Origin: Subtercola endophyticus
GTDB taxonomy: Bacteria; Actinomycetota; Actinomycetes; Actinomycetales; Microbacteriaceae
Reading direction: 5' to 3'
DNA: 64,000 nucleotides
Assembly (NCBI RefSeq): GCF_021044565.1
Contig: NZ_CP087997.1
Coordinates: 1,178,001-1,242,000 of the forward strand
Shown: one piece after another, positions 54,203 to 62,834 of the stretch
Layout of the letters: every line of letters begins with the position of its first letter
How positions within the stretch are numbered: the stretch's first letter is position 1
Position numbers and translations under genes: made by a program
The notes under the pieces: model-generated
The model's database searches: none
What the model was told of the DNA's origin: nothing
Seen by the model: only the letters and a program-made list of their open reading frames with translations

Positions 54203-55552
54203 ATGAGAATGGTCACTTCACAGCCCGGGCTGCACGCCGGCGCCGTGCCTCTCGCGGTGCGTATGCGCCCGAAGAGTCTCGACGAAGTGGCGGGGCAGAA
54301 GCACCTGTTGCGACCGGGTTCTCCGCTGGTGAATCTGGCGAGCGACAGCGGCCCGTCGCAGGGGTCGGTCTCGATCATCCTGTGGGGCCCGCCGGGCACC
54401 GGTAAGACCACTCTGGCTCAGGCCATCGCGCACAGTTCGAACCGTAAGTTCGTCGAGCTCTCGGCCGTGACGGCCGGCGTGAGAGATGTGCGCCAGGTCA
54501 TGGAAGAGGCGTTTCGCAGCCGCGATCTCTACGGGGTGTCGACTGTTCTGTTTCTCGACGAGATACACCGCTTCTCGAAGGCGCAGCAAGACGCCCTGCT
54601 GCCCGGTGTCGAGAACGGCTGGGTCATTCTCGTAGCAGCGACCACCGAGAACCCGTCGTTCTCCGTCATCTCGCCGCTGCTCTCGCGATCGCTGCTCTTG
54701 ACGCTCGAGCAACTGACCGACGACGATCTAGGGGTGCTGGTCGATCGGGCGGTGACGGATGCCCGGGGGCTCGCCGGGCGAGTGACGCTGTCTGACGAGG
54801 CCAGGGCCGCGATCATCCGTATGTCGTCGGGTGATGCCCGCCGAGCCCTCACTGCGCTCGAAGCCGCTTCGACCTCTGTGCTTGCTGGCGTGGACCCCGA
54901 CGATGACGACGTACCCGAGATCACCGCCGAAGTGGTGGCGCAGGCGGTCGACCGGGCGCTGCTGCGCTACGACCGCAACGGCGACGAGCACTACGACGTG
55001 ATCAGCGCGTTCATCAAGTCGGTGCGCGGGTCAGACGTCGATGCGAGCATCCACTATCTGGCACGCATGATCGAGGCGGGTGAAGACCCGCGGTTCATCT
55101 GCCGGCGCATGATCGTGCTGGCGGCCGAAGACATCGGCATGGCCGACCCGCAGGCGCTGCTCATGGCCACGGCTGCGGCCGATGCCGTGCAATACATCGG
55201 CATGCCAGAGGGGCGTATTCCGCTGGCTGAAGCTGTGGTGTATCTGGCGACGGCGCCGAAGTCGAATGCGTCGAACGTGGCCATCGATCGGGCGATCGCC
55301 GATGTGAAGGCCGGAAAGTTCGGCCGGGTGCCCAAACACCTGCGCGATGCGCACTATCCTGGCGCGAAACGGCTCGGCCACGGCAAGGGGTACAAGTACG
55401 CGCACGACTCCGATGTGGGTGTGGTCACGCAGCAGTACCTGCCCGACGAGCTGAAGGGTACCGAGTACTACCGCCCCACCGAGCACGGCAACGAACGCGA
55501 CGTTTCGGCGCGCTTGGAGAAGATCCGCAGAATCACGCGCGGTGAAGGCTGA
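54203..55552 (+). CDS. rarA: Replication-associated recombination protein A (RarA/MgsA)
   Basis: A 449-residue AAA+ ATPase. LAVRMRPKSLDEVAGQKHLL is the family entry, Walker A is GPPGTGKTTLAQ (~61-72), Walker B is VLFLDEIHRFSKAQQD, sensor 2 lies in SGDARRALTALE, and the tetramerisation region ends in PKHLRDAHYPGAKRLGHGKGYKYAHD. It works at stalled forks. ATG 54203 is the longest start; ATG 54209 sits six bases after TAGCCT and is likely if the message is leaderless. Confidence 0.95.
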   Translation: MRMVTSQPGLHAGAVPLAVRMRPKSLDEVAGQKHLLRPGSPLVNLASDSGPSQGSVSIILWGPPGTGKTTLAQAIAHSSNRKFVELSAVTAGVRDVRQVMEEAFRSRDLYGVSTVLFLDEIHRFSKAQQDALLPGVENGWVILVAATTENPSFSVISPLLSRSLLLTLEQLTDDDLGVLVDRAVTDARGLAGRVTLSDEARAAIIRMSSGDARRALTALEAASTSVLAGVDPDDDDVPEITAEVVAQAVDRALLRYDRNGDEHYDVISAFIKSVRGSDVDASIHYLARMIEAGEDPRFICRRMIVLAAEDIGMADPQALLMATAAADAVQYIGMPEGRIPLAEAVVYLATAPKSNASNVAIDRAIADVKAGKFGRVPKHLRDAHYPGAKRLGHGKGYKYAHDSDVGVVTQQYLPDELKGTEYYRPTEHGNERDVSARLEKIRRITRGEG

Positions 55553-55579
55553 ATCGCGCGAGAATCCGGGCTTGGTTGT

Positions 55580-55585
55580 GATAAT
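55580..55585 (+). promoter_or_regulatory. Possible extended -10 box of rpsD
   Basis: GATAAT preceded by TGTG forms an extended -10. It lies 165 bp before the rpsD start. No strong -35 box is seen. Confidence 0.4.
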
Positions 55586-55604
55586 CTTCTCGAGGCCTAC
55601 TTTT

Positions 55605-55710
55605 GGGTGTCTTTAGCGCGGCTGCGAGAGACCCCAGTCAGGAAAAACCAGTTCTTTAGCCGAACGGTCCGGTCCATCCCTCTGATTTCGATAGACATCC
55701 GATATGTCTA
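55605..55710 (+). promoter_or_regulatory. Structured leader of rpsD
   Basis: Two hairpins occur in the long gap before rpsD: GGGTGTCT/AGAGACCC (55605-55634, one mismatch) and TAGACAT-CCGAT-ATGTCTA (55692-55710, perfect). S4 represses its own mRNA in E. coli and Bacillus, so this could be an S4-binding leader. No match to the known S4 leader class was checked. Confidence 0.35.
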
Positions 55711-55750
55711 GTCGTCAACAATTTCAGTGTCTCTATTTTGAAGGATGTTT

Positions 55751-56380
55751 GTGTCTACCAAGTCACGTACCCGCAGCAAGACCCGCCTTTCCCGGGCCCT
55801 CGGCATTCCGCTGACCCCGAAGGCGGCTAAGTACCTCGAGAAGCGTCCGTACGCTCCGGGCGAGCACGGCCGCACCAAGCGCAAGACCGACTCCGACTAC
55901 GCGGTGCGTCTGCGTGAGAAGCAGCGTCTGCGCGCCCAGTACGGCATTCGCGAAGCCCAGCTGAAGATCGTCTTCCAAGAGGCCCGTCGCCAGAGCGGAC
56001 TGACCGGTGAGAACCTGGTCGAGCTGCTCGAGATGCGTCTCGACGCGCTCGTGCTGCGTGCCGGCTTCGCCCGTACCACTGCACAGGCTCGCCAGCTCAT
56101 CGTGCACCGTCACATCATGGTCGACGGCGCTCGTGTCGACCGCCCGTCGTTCCGCGTCAAGCCGGGCCAGCTCATCCACGTGCACCAGCGCTCAGAGGGC
56201 ATGGAGCCGTTCCAGGTCGCAGCAGCCGGCGGTCACGTCGACGTTCTGCCCAAGACCCCGGGTTACCTCACCGTTGAGCTCGACAAGCTGCAGGCGCGCC
56301 TCGAGCGCCGCCCGAAGCGCGCCGAGGTTCCCGTGACGTGTGAAGTTCAGCTCGTCGTCGAGTACTACGCGGCTCGCTAG
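55751..56380 (+). CDS. rpsD: 30S ribosomal protein S4
   Basis: A 209-residue S4, starting with GTG-TCT-ACC (VSTKSRTRSKTRLSRALG) as in other actinobacteria; ATG 55745 two codons upstream is the alternative. RLDALVLRAGFARTTAQARQLIVHRHIMVDG is the S4 RNA-binding domain. The N-terminal zinc-type cysteines found in some S4 proteins are absent. GAAGG is six bases before GTG. It nucleates small-subunit assembly. Ends in a clear terminator. Confidence 0.97.
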   Translation: MSTKSRTRSKTRLSRALGIPLTPKAAKYLEKRPYAPGEHGRTKRKTDSDYAVRLREKQRLRAQYGIREAQLKIVFQEARRQSGLTGENLVELLEMRLDALVLRAGFARTTAQARQLIVHRHIMVDGARVDRPSFRVKPGQLIHVHQRSEGMEPFQVAAAGGHVDVLPKTPGYLTVELDKLQARLERRPKRAEVPVTCEVQLVVEYYAAR

Positions 56381-56418
56381 AGTTCGCACAGAGTTCTCAG
56401 CTACCAAGCTACGATTGG

Positions 56419-56450
56419 GGCGAGTCACCTTCGGGTGGCTCGCCTTTTTT
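56419..56450 (+). terminator. Terminator of rpsD
   Basis: GGCGAGTCACC and GGTGGCTCGCC form an eleven-bp stem with a TTCG tetraloop, followed by six T. Confidence 0.95.
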
Positions 56451-56488
56451 CGTACCACACCTTTTCGTACCTCACCGAAGGAGTACCC

Positions 56489-56953
56489 ATGTCGGGTGGA
56501 GACATCGCCGGACTGATCGCGGCAGGAGTGTTCGCCGTTCTCGTCGCCATCATCGCGCTGCCGCTGGTGAAGCTCGGCAAGGTGTTCGATGAGACCACGC
56601 TGGCCATTCGTGACGTCAGCAAGGGCATCGCTCCGATTCTCGAAGAGTCGACCACGACCATCCAGGAGGCCAACAAGCAGTTGGCGAGGGTCGACGCCAT
56701 CACCACGAACGTCGCAGAGGTCACCGGCAACGTGAACTCGCTTGTCGCGCTCTTCGCGGCCTCGCTGGGCGGCCCGCTGATTGCGATCGCCAGCTTCGGC
56801 GGCGCGGTGCGTGCCGCCGTCAGAGGCACCCATGCCTTCGACGACGACGCGTCGGGGCGTGCGGAGCGTTCGCTGCGCAACGCCACGGCCAAGCCGAAGC
56901 GCGAAAAGAGCGAAGCGAAGAAGGCCTCGAAGGCCAGCAGAGCCGAATACTGA
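56489..56953 (+). CDS. DUF948 family membrane protein
   Basis: A 154-residue protein with an N-terminal helix (DIAGLIAAGVFAVLVAIIALPLVKLGKV), then a helical segment with TTTIQEANKQLARVDAITTNVAEVTGNVNSLVALF (DUF948 pattern, repeated heptads), a second hydrophobic stretch, and a basic Lys-rich tail. The role is unknown; it lies between rpsD and alaS in many actinobacteria. AAGGAG lies seven bases before ATG 56489. Confidence 0.88.
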   Translation: MSGGDIAGLIAAGVFAVLVAIIALPLVKLGKVFDETTLAIRDVSKGIAPILEESTTTIQEANKQLARVDAITTNVAEVTGNVNSLVALFAASLGGPLIAIASFGGAVRAAVRGTHAFDDDASGRAERSLRNATAKPKREKSEAKKASKASRAEY

Positions 56954-57005
56954 AACACCGTAGACTTAAATCCGCTTTTCATCTCACCTCAAGGAGTCAC
57001 CCTTC

Positions 57006-57203
57006 GTGAAAAAAGTACTGTGGTTCAGCGCAGGTATCGCCGTGGGCTTTGTCATCGCCCACCAGCTCAACCAGACGGCCCAGGGCAAGAAGGCCTTCGG
57101 CAGCATCGAGGCGAAGGTCAAAGACTTCTCCGACGCTTTTGTCGAGGGGTATCACGAGCGTGAATCCGAATTGCGTTCCTCCATCGGCGGCGCGACGAAG
57201 TAG
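57006..57203 (+). CDS. Small conserved single-helix membrane protein
   Basis: A 65-residue protein: MKKVLWFSAGIAVGFVIAHQL is a short membrane segment, followed by an amphipathic helix rich in Lys/Glu (KVKDFSDAFVEGYHERESEL). It has the outline of YtxH-like proteins. GTG start after AAGGAG. Its stop overlaps the GTG of alaS. Confidence 0.75.
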   Translation: MKKVLWFSAGIAVGFVIAHQLNQTAQGKKAFGSIEAKVKDFSDAFVEGYHERESELRSSIGGATK

Positions 57204-59878
57204 TGCTCACCGCAGACATTCGCCAGCGCTGGCTCACCTTCTTCGAAGACCGCGGTCACACGGTCGTTCCCTCGGCGTCGCTGGTCAGTGAAGACCCGAC
57301 GCTGCTGTTCACGGTCGCGGGCATGGTTCCGTTCATCCCGTACATGTCGGGGCTGGTTCCGGCACCGTTCAAGCGTGCGACCAGTGTGCAGAAGTGCATC
57401 CGCACCCTCGACATCGAAGAGGTCGGCAAGACCACTCGGCACGGCACGTTCTTTCAGATGAACGGCAACTTCAGCTTCGGCGACTACTTCAAAGAGCAGG
57501 CCATCGAGTTCGCCTGGGAGCTGCTCACCACCAGCGAGGCCGACGGCGGACTCGGTTTCGAGCCGAAAGACCTCTGGGTCACCGTCTACGAAGACGACGA
57601 CGAGGCGATTGCGTTCTGGAAGAAGACGGCCGGTCTGCCCGACCACAAGATCCAGCGCCTCGGCAAAGACTCGAATTACTGGTCGACCGGCCAGCCCGGC
57701 CCCGCCGGCCCGTGCTCCGAGATCTTCTACGATCGGGGACCCGCCTACGGTAAAGACGGCGGCCCGGCGGCCGACGAAGACCGTTACATCGAGATCTGGA
57801 ATCTCGTGTTCATGCAGTACCTCATCGCCAACGTCACCTCGAAGTACGACTTCGACGTCATCGGTGAGCTTCCGCGCAAGAACATCGACACCGGCATGGG
57901 CCTCGAGCGCGTGGCGTTCATCAAGCAAGACGTCGAGAACCTCTACGAGATCGACCAGGTTCGCCCGGTGCTCGACCTGGCTTCCGCACTGTCTGGTCGA
58001 CGCTACGGCGCGGTTCACGACGACGACGTACGGATGCGCGTGGTCGCCGACCACGTTCGCTCCGCCCTGATGCTGATGTCAGACGGAGTCACCCCGTCGA
58101 ACGAAGGGCGCGGCTACGTTCTGCGCCGGCTGCTGCGCAGAACGGTGCGCAGCATGCGGCTGCTCGGCGTCGATCGCACGACGTTCCCCGAACTGTTCCC
58201 GGCCTCACGCGACGCGATGAAGTCGGCGTATCCCGAACTCGAGGCCGACTACGAGCGCATCTCGCGCACGGCGTACGCCGAAGAAGAGGCGTTTTTGCGC
58301 ACGCTCTCGGGAGGCACGACCATCCTCGACCTCGCGGTGCAGAAGACCAAGGCCGACAAGAGCGTTGCGCTGGCCGGCGACACCGCGTTTCAGTTGCACG
58401 ACACCTACGGTTTTCCCATCGACCTCACCGTCGAAATCGCCGAAGAGGCCGGCCTCACCGTCGACCGCGACGCGTTCAACCGCCTCATGACCGAACAGCG
58501 CCAGCGCGCGAAGGCCGATGCCAAGAACAAGAAGCTCGGCGCCAGCGACCTCTCGGCGTTCGCCGAGTTCCGCGCAGAGGGCGAGACGGTCTTCACCGGC
58601 TACACCGAGCTCGAAACCGACTCGCGCGTGCTGGGGCTCATCATCGACGGCACCTCTGTCAACACCGCGGTCACCGGTGAGCTGGTCGAAGTGATTCTGG
58701 CCGAGACCAGTCTGTACGCCGAATCCGGTGGTCAAGAAGCCGACTCGGGCACGATCATCAGCCTCGACGGGGGCCAGACCTTCGAGGTCGAGGTTCTCGA
58801 CGTGCAGAAGCCGGTCAAGGGGCTCATCAGCCACCGCGGTCGCGTCGTCAGCGGTCAGATCTCCATCGGCGACGCCGCACGCAGTGTGGTCGACAAGAAC
58901 TGGCGCAAGGGCGCGACCCAGGCGCATTCGGCGACGCACATCGTGCACGCTGCGCTGCGTGAGATTCTCGGCCCGACAGCCCACCAGTCGGGGTCGTACA
59001 ACAAGGCCGGCTACATGCGGCTCGACTTCACCTGGAGCAATCCGCTGAGCCCGGAGACCAAGAGCGAGATCGAAGAGATCTCGAACACGGCCGTGCAGGC
59101 CGACTTCGACGTGATCACCCGCGAGATGGCGGTCGATGATGCGAAGGCTCTGGGCGCCATGGCCCTGTTCGGCGAGAAGTATGGCGACGTCGTGCGCATG
59201 GTGGAGATCGGCGGCCCCTGGTCGCGCGAACTCTGCGGCGGTACGCACGTCGTGCACACCTCCGAGATCGGGCTCATCAACCTGCTCGGCGAGTCGTCGA
59301 TCGGGTCGACCAACCGCCGCGTCGAATCCCTCGTCGGGGCCGATGCATTCCGTGAGTTCGCGACGGAGCGCGCCATCGTGTCGCAGCTCTCGTCGTCACT
59401 CAAGGCTCCGCGTGACGAGCTCGTCAACCGCATTTCGACGCTCTCGGCAGACCTGAAGGCGGCCGAGAAGAAGATCGCCGCCTACGAGGCGAGCGCTCTG
59501 TCGTCGCGGGTGCCCGCACTCGTGGCGAACGCAGGCCGGGTCGGTGACGTGAACCTCGTCGCCGAATCCGTGGGCGAGCTGCGCTCAGCTGACGACCTGC
59601 GGATGCTCGTGACGAGCGTGCGCGAACGCCTCGGTTCCGACGCGAGCGTCGTGGCCCTCGCTGCCGACGTGGCGGGTAAGCCCGTCGTCATCGTCGCCAC
59701 GAACGAGCAGGCTCGTGGAGCATCGCTGAAGGCGGGGGCCCTCGCGAAGCTGGCCGCCTCGATTCTCGGCGGTGGCGGCGGCGGAAAAGACGACCTGGCA
59801 CAGGGCGGCGGGGCGAATGTCGGGGCGATCGAAGACGCGCTGACGGGCATCCGTTCGTCAATCACGGCGGCGAAGTAG
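57203..59878 (+). CDS. alaS: Alanine-tRNA ligase
   Basis: An 891-residue class II synthetase. FTVAGMVPFIPYMSG and RHGTFFQMNGNFSFGDYFK are motif 1/2 areas, GMGLERVAFI is motif 3; editing motifs HSATHIVHAAL (HxxxH) and CGGTHVVHTSE are intact. A C-Ala domain ends in GGGGGGKDDLAQGGGANVGAIEDAL. GTG start overlaps the upstream stop, coupling the genes. Confidence 0.97.
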   Translation: MLTADIRQRWLTFFEDRGHTVVPSASLVSEDPTLLFTVAGMVPFIPYMSGLVPAPFKRATSVQKCIRTLDIEEVGKTTRHGTFFQMNGNFSFGDYFKEQAIEFAWELLTTSEADGGLGFEPKDLWVTVYEDDDEAIAFWKKTAGLPDHKIQRLGKDSNYWSTGQPGPAGPCSEIFYDRGPAYGKDGGPAADEDRYIEIWNLVFMQYLIANVTSKYDFDVIGELPRKNIDTGMGLERVAFIKQDVENLYEIDQVRPVLDLASALSGRRYGAVHDDDVRMRVVADHVRSALMLMSDGVTPSNEGRGYVLRRLLRRTVRSMRLLGVDRTTFPELFPASRDAMKSAYPELEADYERISRTAYAEEEAFLRTLSGGTTILDLAVQKTKADKSVALAGDTAFQLHDTYGFPIDLTVEIAEEAGLTVDRDAFNRLMTEQRQRAKADAKNKKLGASDLSAFAEFRAEGETVFTGYTELETDSRVLGLIIDGTSVNTAVTGELVEVILAETSLYAESGGQEADSGTIISLDGGQTFEVEVLDVQKPVKGLISHRGRVVSGQISIGDAARSVVDKNWRKGATQAHSATHIVHAALREILGPTAHQSGSYNKAGYMRLDFTWSNPLSPETKSEIEEISNTAVQADFDVITREMAVDDAKALGAMALFGEKYGDVVRMVEIGGPWSRELCGGTHVVHTSEIGLINLLGESSIGSTNRRVESLVGADAFREFATERAIVSQLSSSLKAPRDELVNRISTLSADLKAAEKKIAAYEASALSSRVPALVANAGRVGDVNLVAESVGELRSADDLRMLVTSVRERLGSDASVVALAADVAGKPVVIVATNEQARGASLKAGALAKLAASILGGGGGGKDDLAQGGGANVGAIEDALTGIRSSITAAK

Positions 59879-59883
59879 CCGGT

Positions 59884-60396
59884 TTGCGCTCGGGAGTGCG
59901 GCTCGGCATCGACGTGGGCAAGGCACGTGTCGGTGTGGCGCGCTCCGACTTTCATGGAATGCTCGCGACGCCCGTCGAAACGGTGGCCCGGGCGGCATCG
60001 GGCGACACGGACATCAGGCGCATTCTTGCGATCGCGGCAGAGGTCGACGCCGTCGAGTTCATCGTGGGGTTGCCTTTATCGATGTCGGGCGGCACCACGG
60101 CATCGACTGACGATGCCGAGGCGTTCGCTCAGCGAATTGCCGACGTCACCGGGCAAGCTGTGCGCATGATCGACGAACGCCTGACAACCGTGTCGGCGCA
60201 GTCTGCGCTGCATCGCTCGGGTCGAAATACGAAGACTTCGCGTGCGGTAATCGATCAAGTTGCCGCCGTTATACTTTTGCAACAAGCGCTCGATGTCGAG
60301 CGTGCTTCGGGTAGACCGCCCGGTTATGTTGTCGATCCGGCTCCGCCGTCGACCAAACTCACGGGCGTCGACCCGAACGAAGGACGTGAATCGTGA
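59884..60396 (+). CDS. ruvX: Holliday-junction resolvase-like protein RuvX (YqgF)
   Basis: A 170-residue RNase H-fold protein. LGIDVGKARVGVARSD has the first Asp; the Glu lies in VEFIVGLPLS and the last acidic motif in SRAVIDQVAAVILLQ. It is implicated in rRNA processing and possibly in junction resolution. TTG at 59884 is the first start; GTG 59896 is an alternative. The next gene overlaps by 4 bp (GTGA). Confidence 0.92.
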   Translation: MRSGVRLGIDVGKARVGVARSDFHGMLATPVETVARAASGDTDIRRILAIAAEVDAVEFIVGLPLSMSGGTTASTDDAEAFAQRIADVTGQAVRMIDERLTTVSAQSALHRSGRNTKTSRAVIDQVAAVILLQQALDVERASGRPPGYVVDPAPPSTKLTGVDPNEGRES

Positions 60397-61817
60397 CTGA
60401 CTCCAAGCTGCCCGGCGATCATCCGTTCGCCGAGTTCTTTCGTGAGGCACCTGCCGATGAAGGCCCGGCCGCCGCAAGCCGAACGGCCGCGGCGCAGGCC
60501 GCTGCGCCAGCCCCGACCGCCACTCAGGCAGCGGCGCCGGCACCGGGTACTCGGCGCGCGGCGCGTGCCGGCCAGGTGACGGGCGCCGCGGCGGGCAGCT
60601 CGGCGCCGTCGAACCCAGCCTCCGGGGTGTCGGCGACCACGACGATTCCCGGCACTCGCCCGGTCACCGGTGCAACAGACGCCTTCGACTCACTTCCCCC
60701 GCAGTCGCCACCGCCTGCCGGGCCGCCGCCGCGAGTCCGCGAGCCGCAACCGCCGCGGCGCCGACGAAGCCGCCGCGGGCTCTGGGCGCTCATCATCGCG
60801 ATCGTGGTCGTGGCGGCTCTCGCCATCGCGGGGTGGTTCGTCTACACCTCGTACGCGCCGCAGATCGAGAAGATCTTCGGCGTCAAGACCGTCGAAGACT
60901 ATTCGGGCACCGGAACGGGCGAGCAGGTGAGCTTCGTCATCGCGTCGGGCGACACCGGCACGAGCATCGCCGACAACCTGCAGAAGGCCGACATCATCAA
61001 GTCGTCGGACACCTTCTACTCGCTGGCGATCAAGAACCCCTCGCTCGTCTTTCAGCCTGGCACGTACACGCTGCAGAAGCAGATGAGCGCCCAGTCCGCA
61101 CTGGATGCCCTGCAGAACCCTGCCAACGCCGTCACCAACACGGTCGTGATCACCGAGGGAACGATCGCCGCCGACGTGCTCACCCAGCTCGCCGACAAGA
61201 CCGGCGTGCCGCTCACCGATCTGCAGACGGAAGCCGCGAACTACACCCAGTTCGGCATCGATGCGTCGGCGCCGAACATCGAGGGCTACCTCTTTCCGGC
61301 CACCTACACGTTCCAGCCGAATACCAGCGCGCACGACTTACTCAAGACGATGGTCGACCGTGCGTTCCAGTCGCTCGACGCCGCCGGGGTCGCCCCCGCC
61401 GACCGTGAGAAGGTGCTGACGATGGCCTCGATCATCCAGAAGGAGGGCGGCAGCACCGACGACTTCTACAAGGTCTCGCGGGTGTTCGCCAACCGCATCG
61501 CCGACGGCATGCCGCTGCAGTCCGATGCGACGGTGGCCTACGGCACCGGCTCGAAAGAAGTCGACACCACAGACGCGCAGCGCAACGACGAGTCGAACAA
61601 GTACAACACCTACGTCATTCAGGGCTTGCCGATCGGGCCCATCTCGAACCCCGGTGACGACGCCATCAAAGCTGCGCTGAACCCGGCCGACGGCACCTGG
61701 CTGTACTTTGTGACCGTCAACCTCGACACCGGCCTGACCTGTTTCTCCGACAATCTCGACGAGCACAACGCCGCCGTTCAGCTCTACCAGGCCGGCAACG
61801 CCACCTCCTGCCCATGA
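60393..61817 (+). CDS. mltG: Endolytic murein transglycosylase MltG
   Basis: A 474-residue protein: Ala/Pro-rich cytoplasmic N-terminus (~1-130), one helix (LWALIIAIVVVAALAIAGWFVY), and a YceG/MltG domain. MASIIQKEGG supplies the catalytic Glu, and LPIGPISNPGDDAIKAAL is the C-terminal signature. It cuts nascent peptidoglycan strands. The 130-residue low-complexity N-terminus is longer than in E. coli. Confidence 0.95.
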   Translation: MTDSKLPGDHPFAEFFREAPADEGPAAASRTAAAQAAAPAPTATQAAAPAPGTRRAARAGQVTGAAAGSSAPSNPASGVSATTTIPGTRPVTGATDAFDSLPPQSPPPAGPPPRVREPQPPRRRRSRRGLWALIIAIVVVAALAIAGWFVYTSYAPQIEKIFGVKTVEDYSGTGTGEQVSFVIASGDTGTSIADNLQKADIIKSSDTFYSLAIKNPSLVFQPGTYTLQKQMSAQSALDALQNPANAVTNTVVITEGTIAADVLTQLADKTGVPLTDLQTEAANYTQFGIDASAPNIEGYLFPATYTFQPNTSAHDLLKTMVDRAFQSLDAAGVAPADREKVLTMASIIQKEGGSTDDFYKVSRVFANRIADGMPLQSDATVAYGTGSKEVDTTDAQRNDESNKYNTYVIQGLPIGPISNPGDDAIKAALNPADGTWLYFVTVNLDTGLTCFSDNLDEHNAAVQLYQAGNATSCP

Positions 61818-62713
61818 CGTCGAGTGCGCCGGAAAGTCCGCCCGAGAGCTCGCGGCGGCCGACGGCTTGCCGTCTGGCGGTTCTCGGCTCGCCGATCGCG
61901 CACTCCAAGTCGCCTCAGCTGCATCTTGCGGCTTACCAGGCGCTCGGTCTCGATTGGGAGTACACCCGCGCCGATGTCGCCCCCGGTGAGCTCAGCGACT
62001 TCGTGCTCGGGCTCGACGAGTCGTGGCGAGGATTGTCTCTGACGATGCCGCTGAAAGAAGAAGTGCTCTCGCTCATCGACTCCGCCGACGTGCAGAGTCT
62101 GCTGACGGGCGCGGCGAACACGGTGTTGTTCGGCCGGAGTGGCGATGCGCTCTCGGTGCAGGGCTTCAACACCGACGTCGGAGGCATCGTCGACGCCCTC
62201 GCCGGCACGGGAATTTCGCGCAGCAGCGAGGTGCTGATTCTGGGCGCCGGGGCGACGGCACGGTCATCCGTCGTCGCCGCGGCCGAGCTCGGCGCCGAAC
62301 ACGTCACCATCGCTGCGCGATCGCCGCAGAAGGCCGAGCAGATCACCGCTGTCGCGACGAATGCCGGTGTGGCGGTCTCGGTGGTGTGGCTGGCCGATGT
62401 GCTGGGGGCCGAAGTCGACGCGCCGGTGACGATCAGCACGTTGCCCGGCGGGGCTCTGACCGCCGCCGACATCGCCGGGTTCGCGCCCACCCCCGGCGCC
62501 GCCCTGCTCGACGTGGCCTACGACCCGTGGCCGAGCCCGCTGGCCGAGGCGTGGCAATCGCGCGGGGGAGTCGCGGTCTCCGGGCTGTGGATGCTCGCCC
62601 ACCAGGCCCTCGCGCAGGTTCGCATCTTCGTGAACGGCGACCCGCAGCTGCGGCTTGCCGACGAGCCCGCCGTCTTCGCGGCCATGACGCGCGCCATCGG
62701 GCTCACCGCCTGA
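61814..62713 (+). CDS. aroE: Shikimate dehydrogenase
   Basis: A 299-residue enzyme. VLGSPIAHSKSPQLHLAAY is the substrate region, LTMPLKEEVL contains the catalytic Lys, ILGAGATARSSVVAAAELG is the NADPH Rossmann loop (G-A-G-A-T/A), and GLWMLAHQALAQVRIF the C-terminal signature. It reduces 3-dehydroshikimate. ATG overlaps the mltG stop by 4 bp. It feeds aroC downstream. Confidence 0.95.
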   Translation: MTSSAPESPPESSRRPTACRLAVLGSPIAHSKSPQLHLAAYQALGLDWEYTRADVAPGELSDFVLGLDESWRGLSLTMPLKEEVLSLIDSADVQSLLTGAANTVLFGRSGDALSVQGFNTDVGGIVDALAGTGISRSSEVLILGAGATARSSVVAAAELGAEHVTIAARSPQKAEQITAVATNAGVAVSVVWLADVLGAEVDAPVTISTLPGGALTAADIAGFAPTPGAALLDVAYDPWPSPLAEAWQSRGGVAVSGLWMLAHQALAQVRIFVNGDPQLRLADEPAVFAAMTRAIGLTA

Positions 62714-62834
62714 GACGTGAGTCCACGCTCAGTTCGGCGCATCCGCGCCTGGTCGAGCAGCAGCGGATGCACCAAGCTGTGTCAACTCGCGGCGACGCCA
62801 CGAACCCAGCGCCCGACTATGGGAGGATTGAGGC

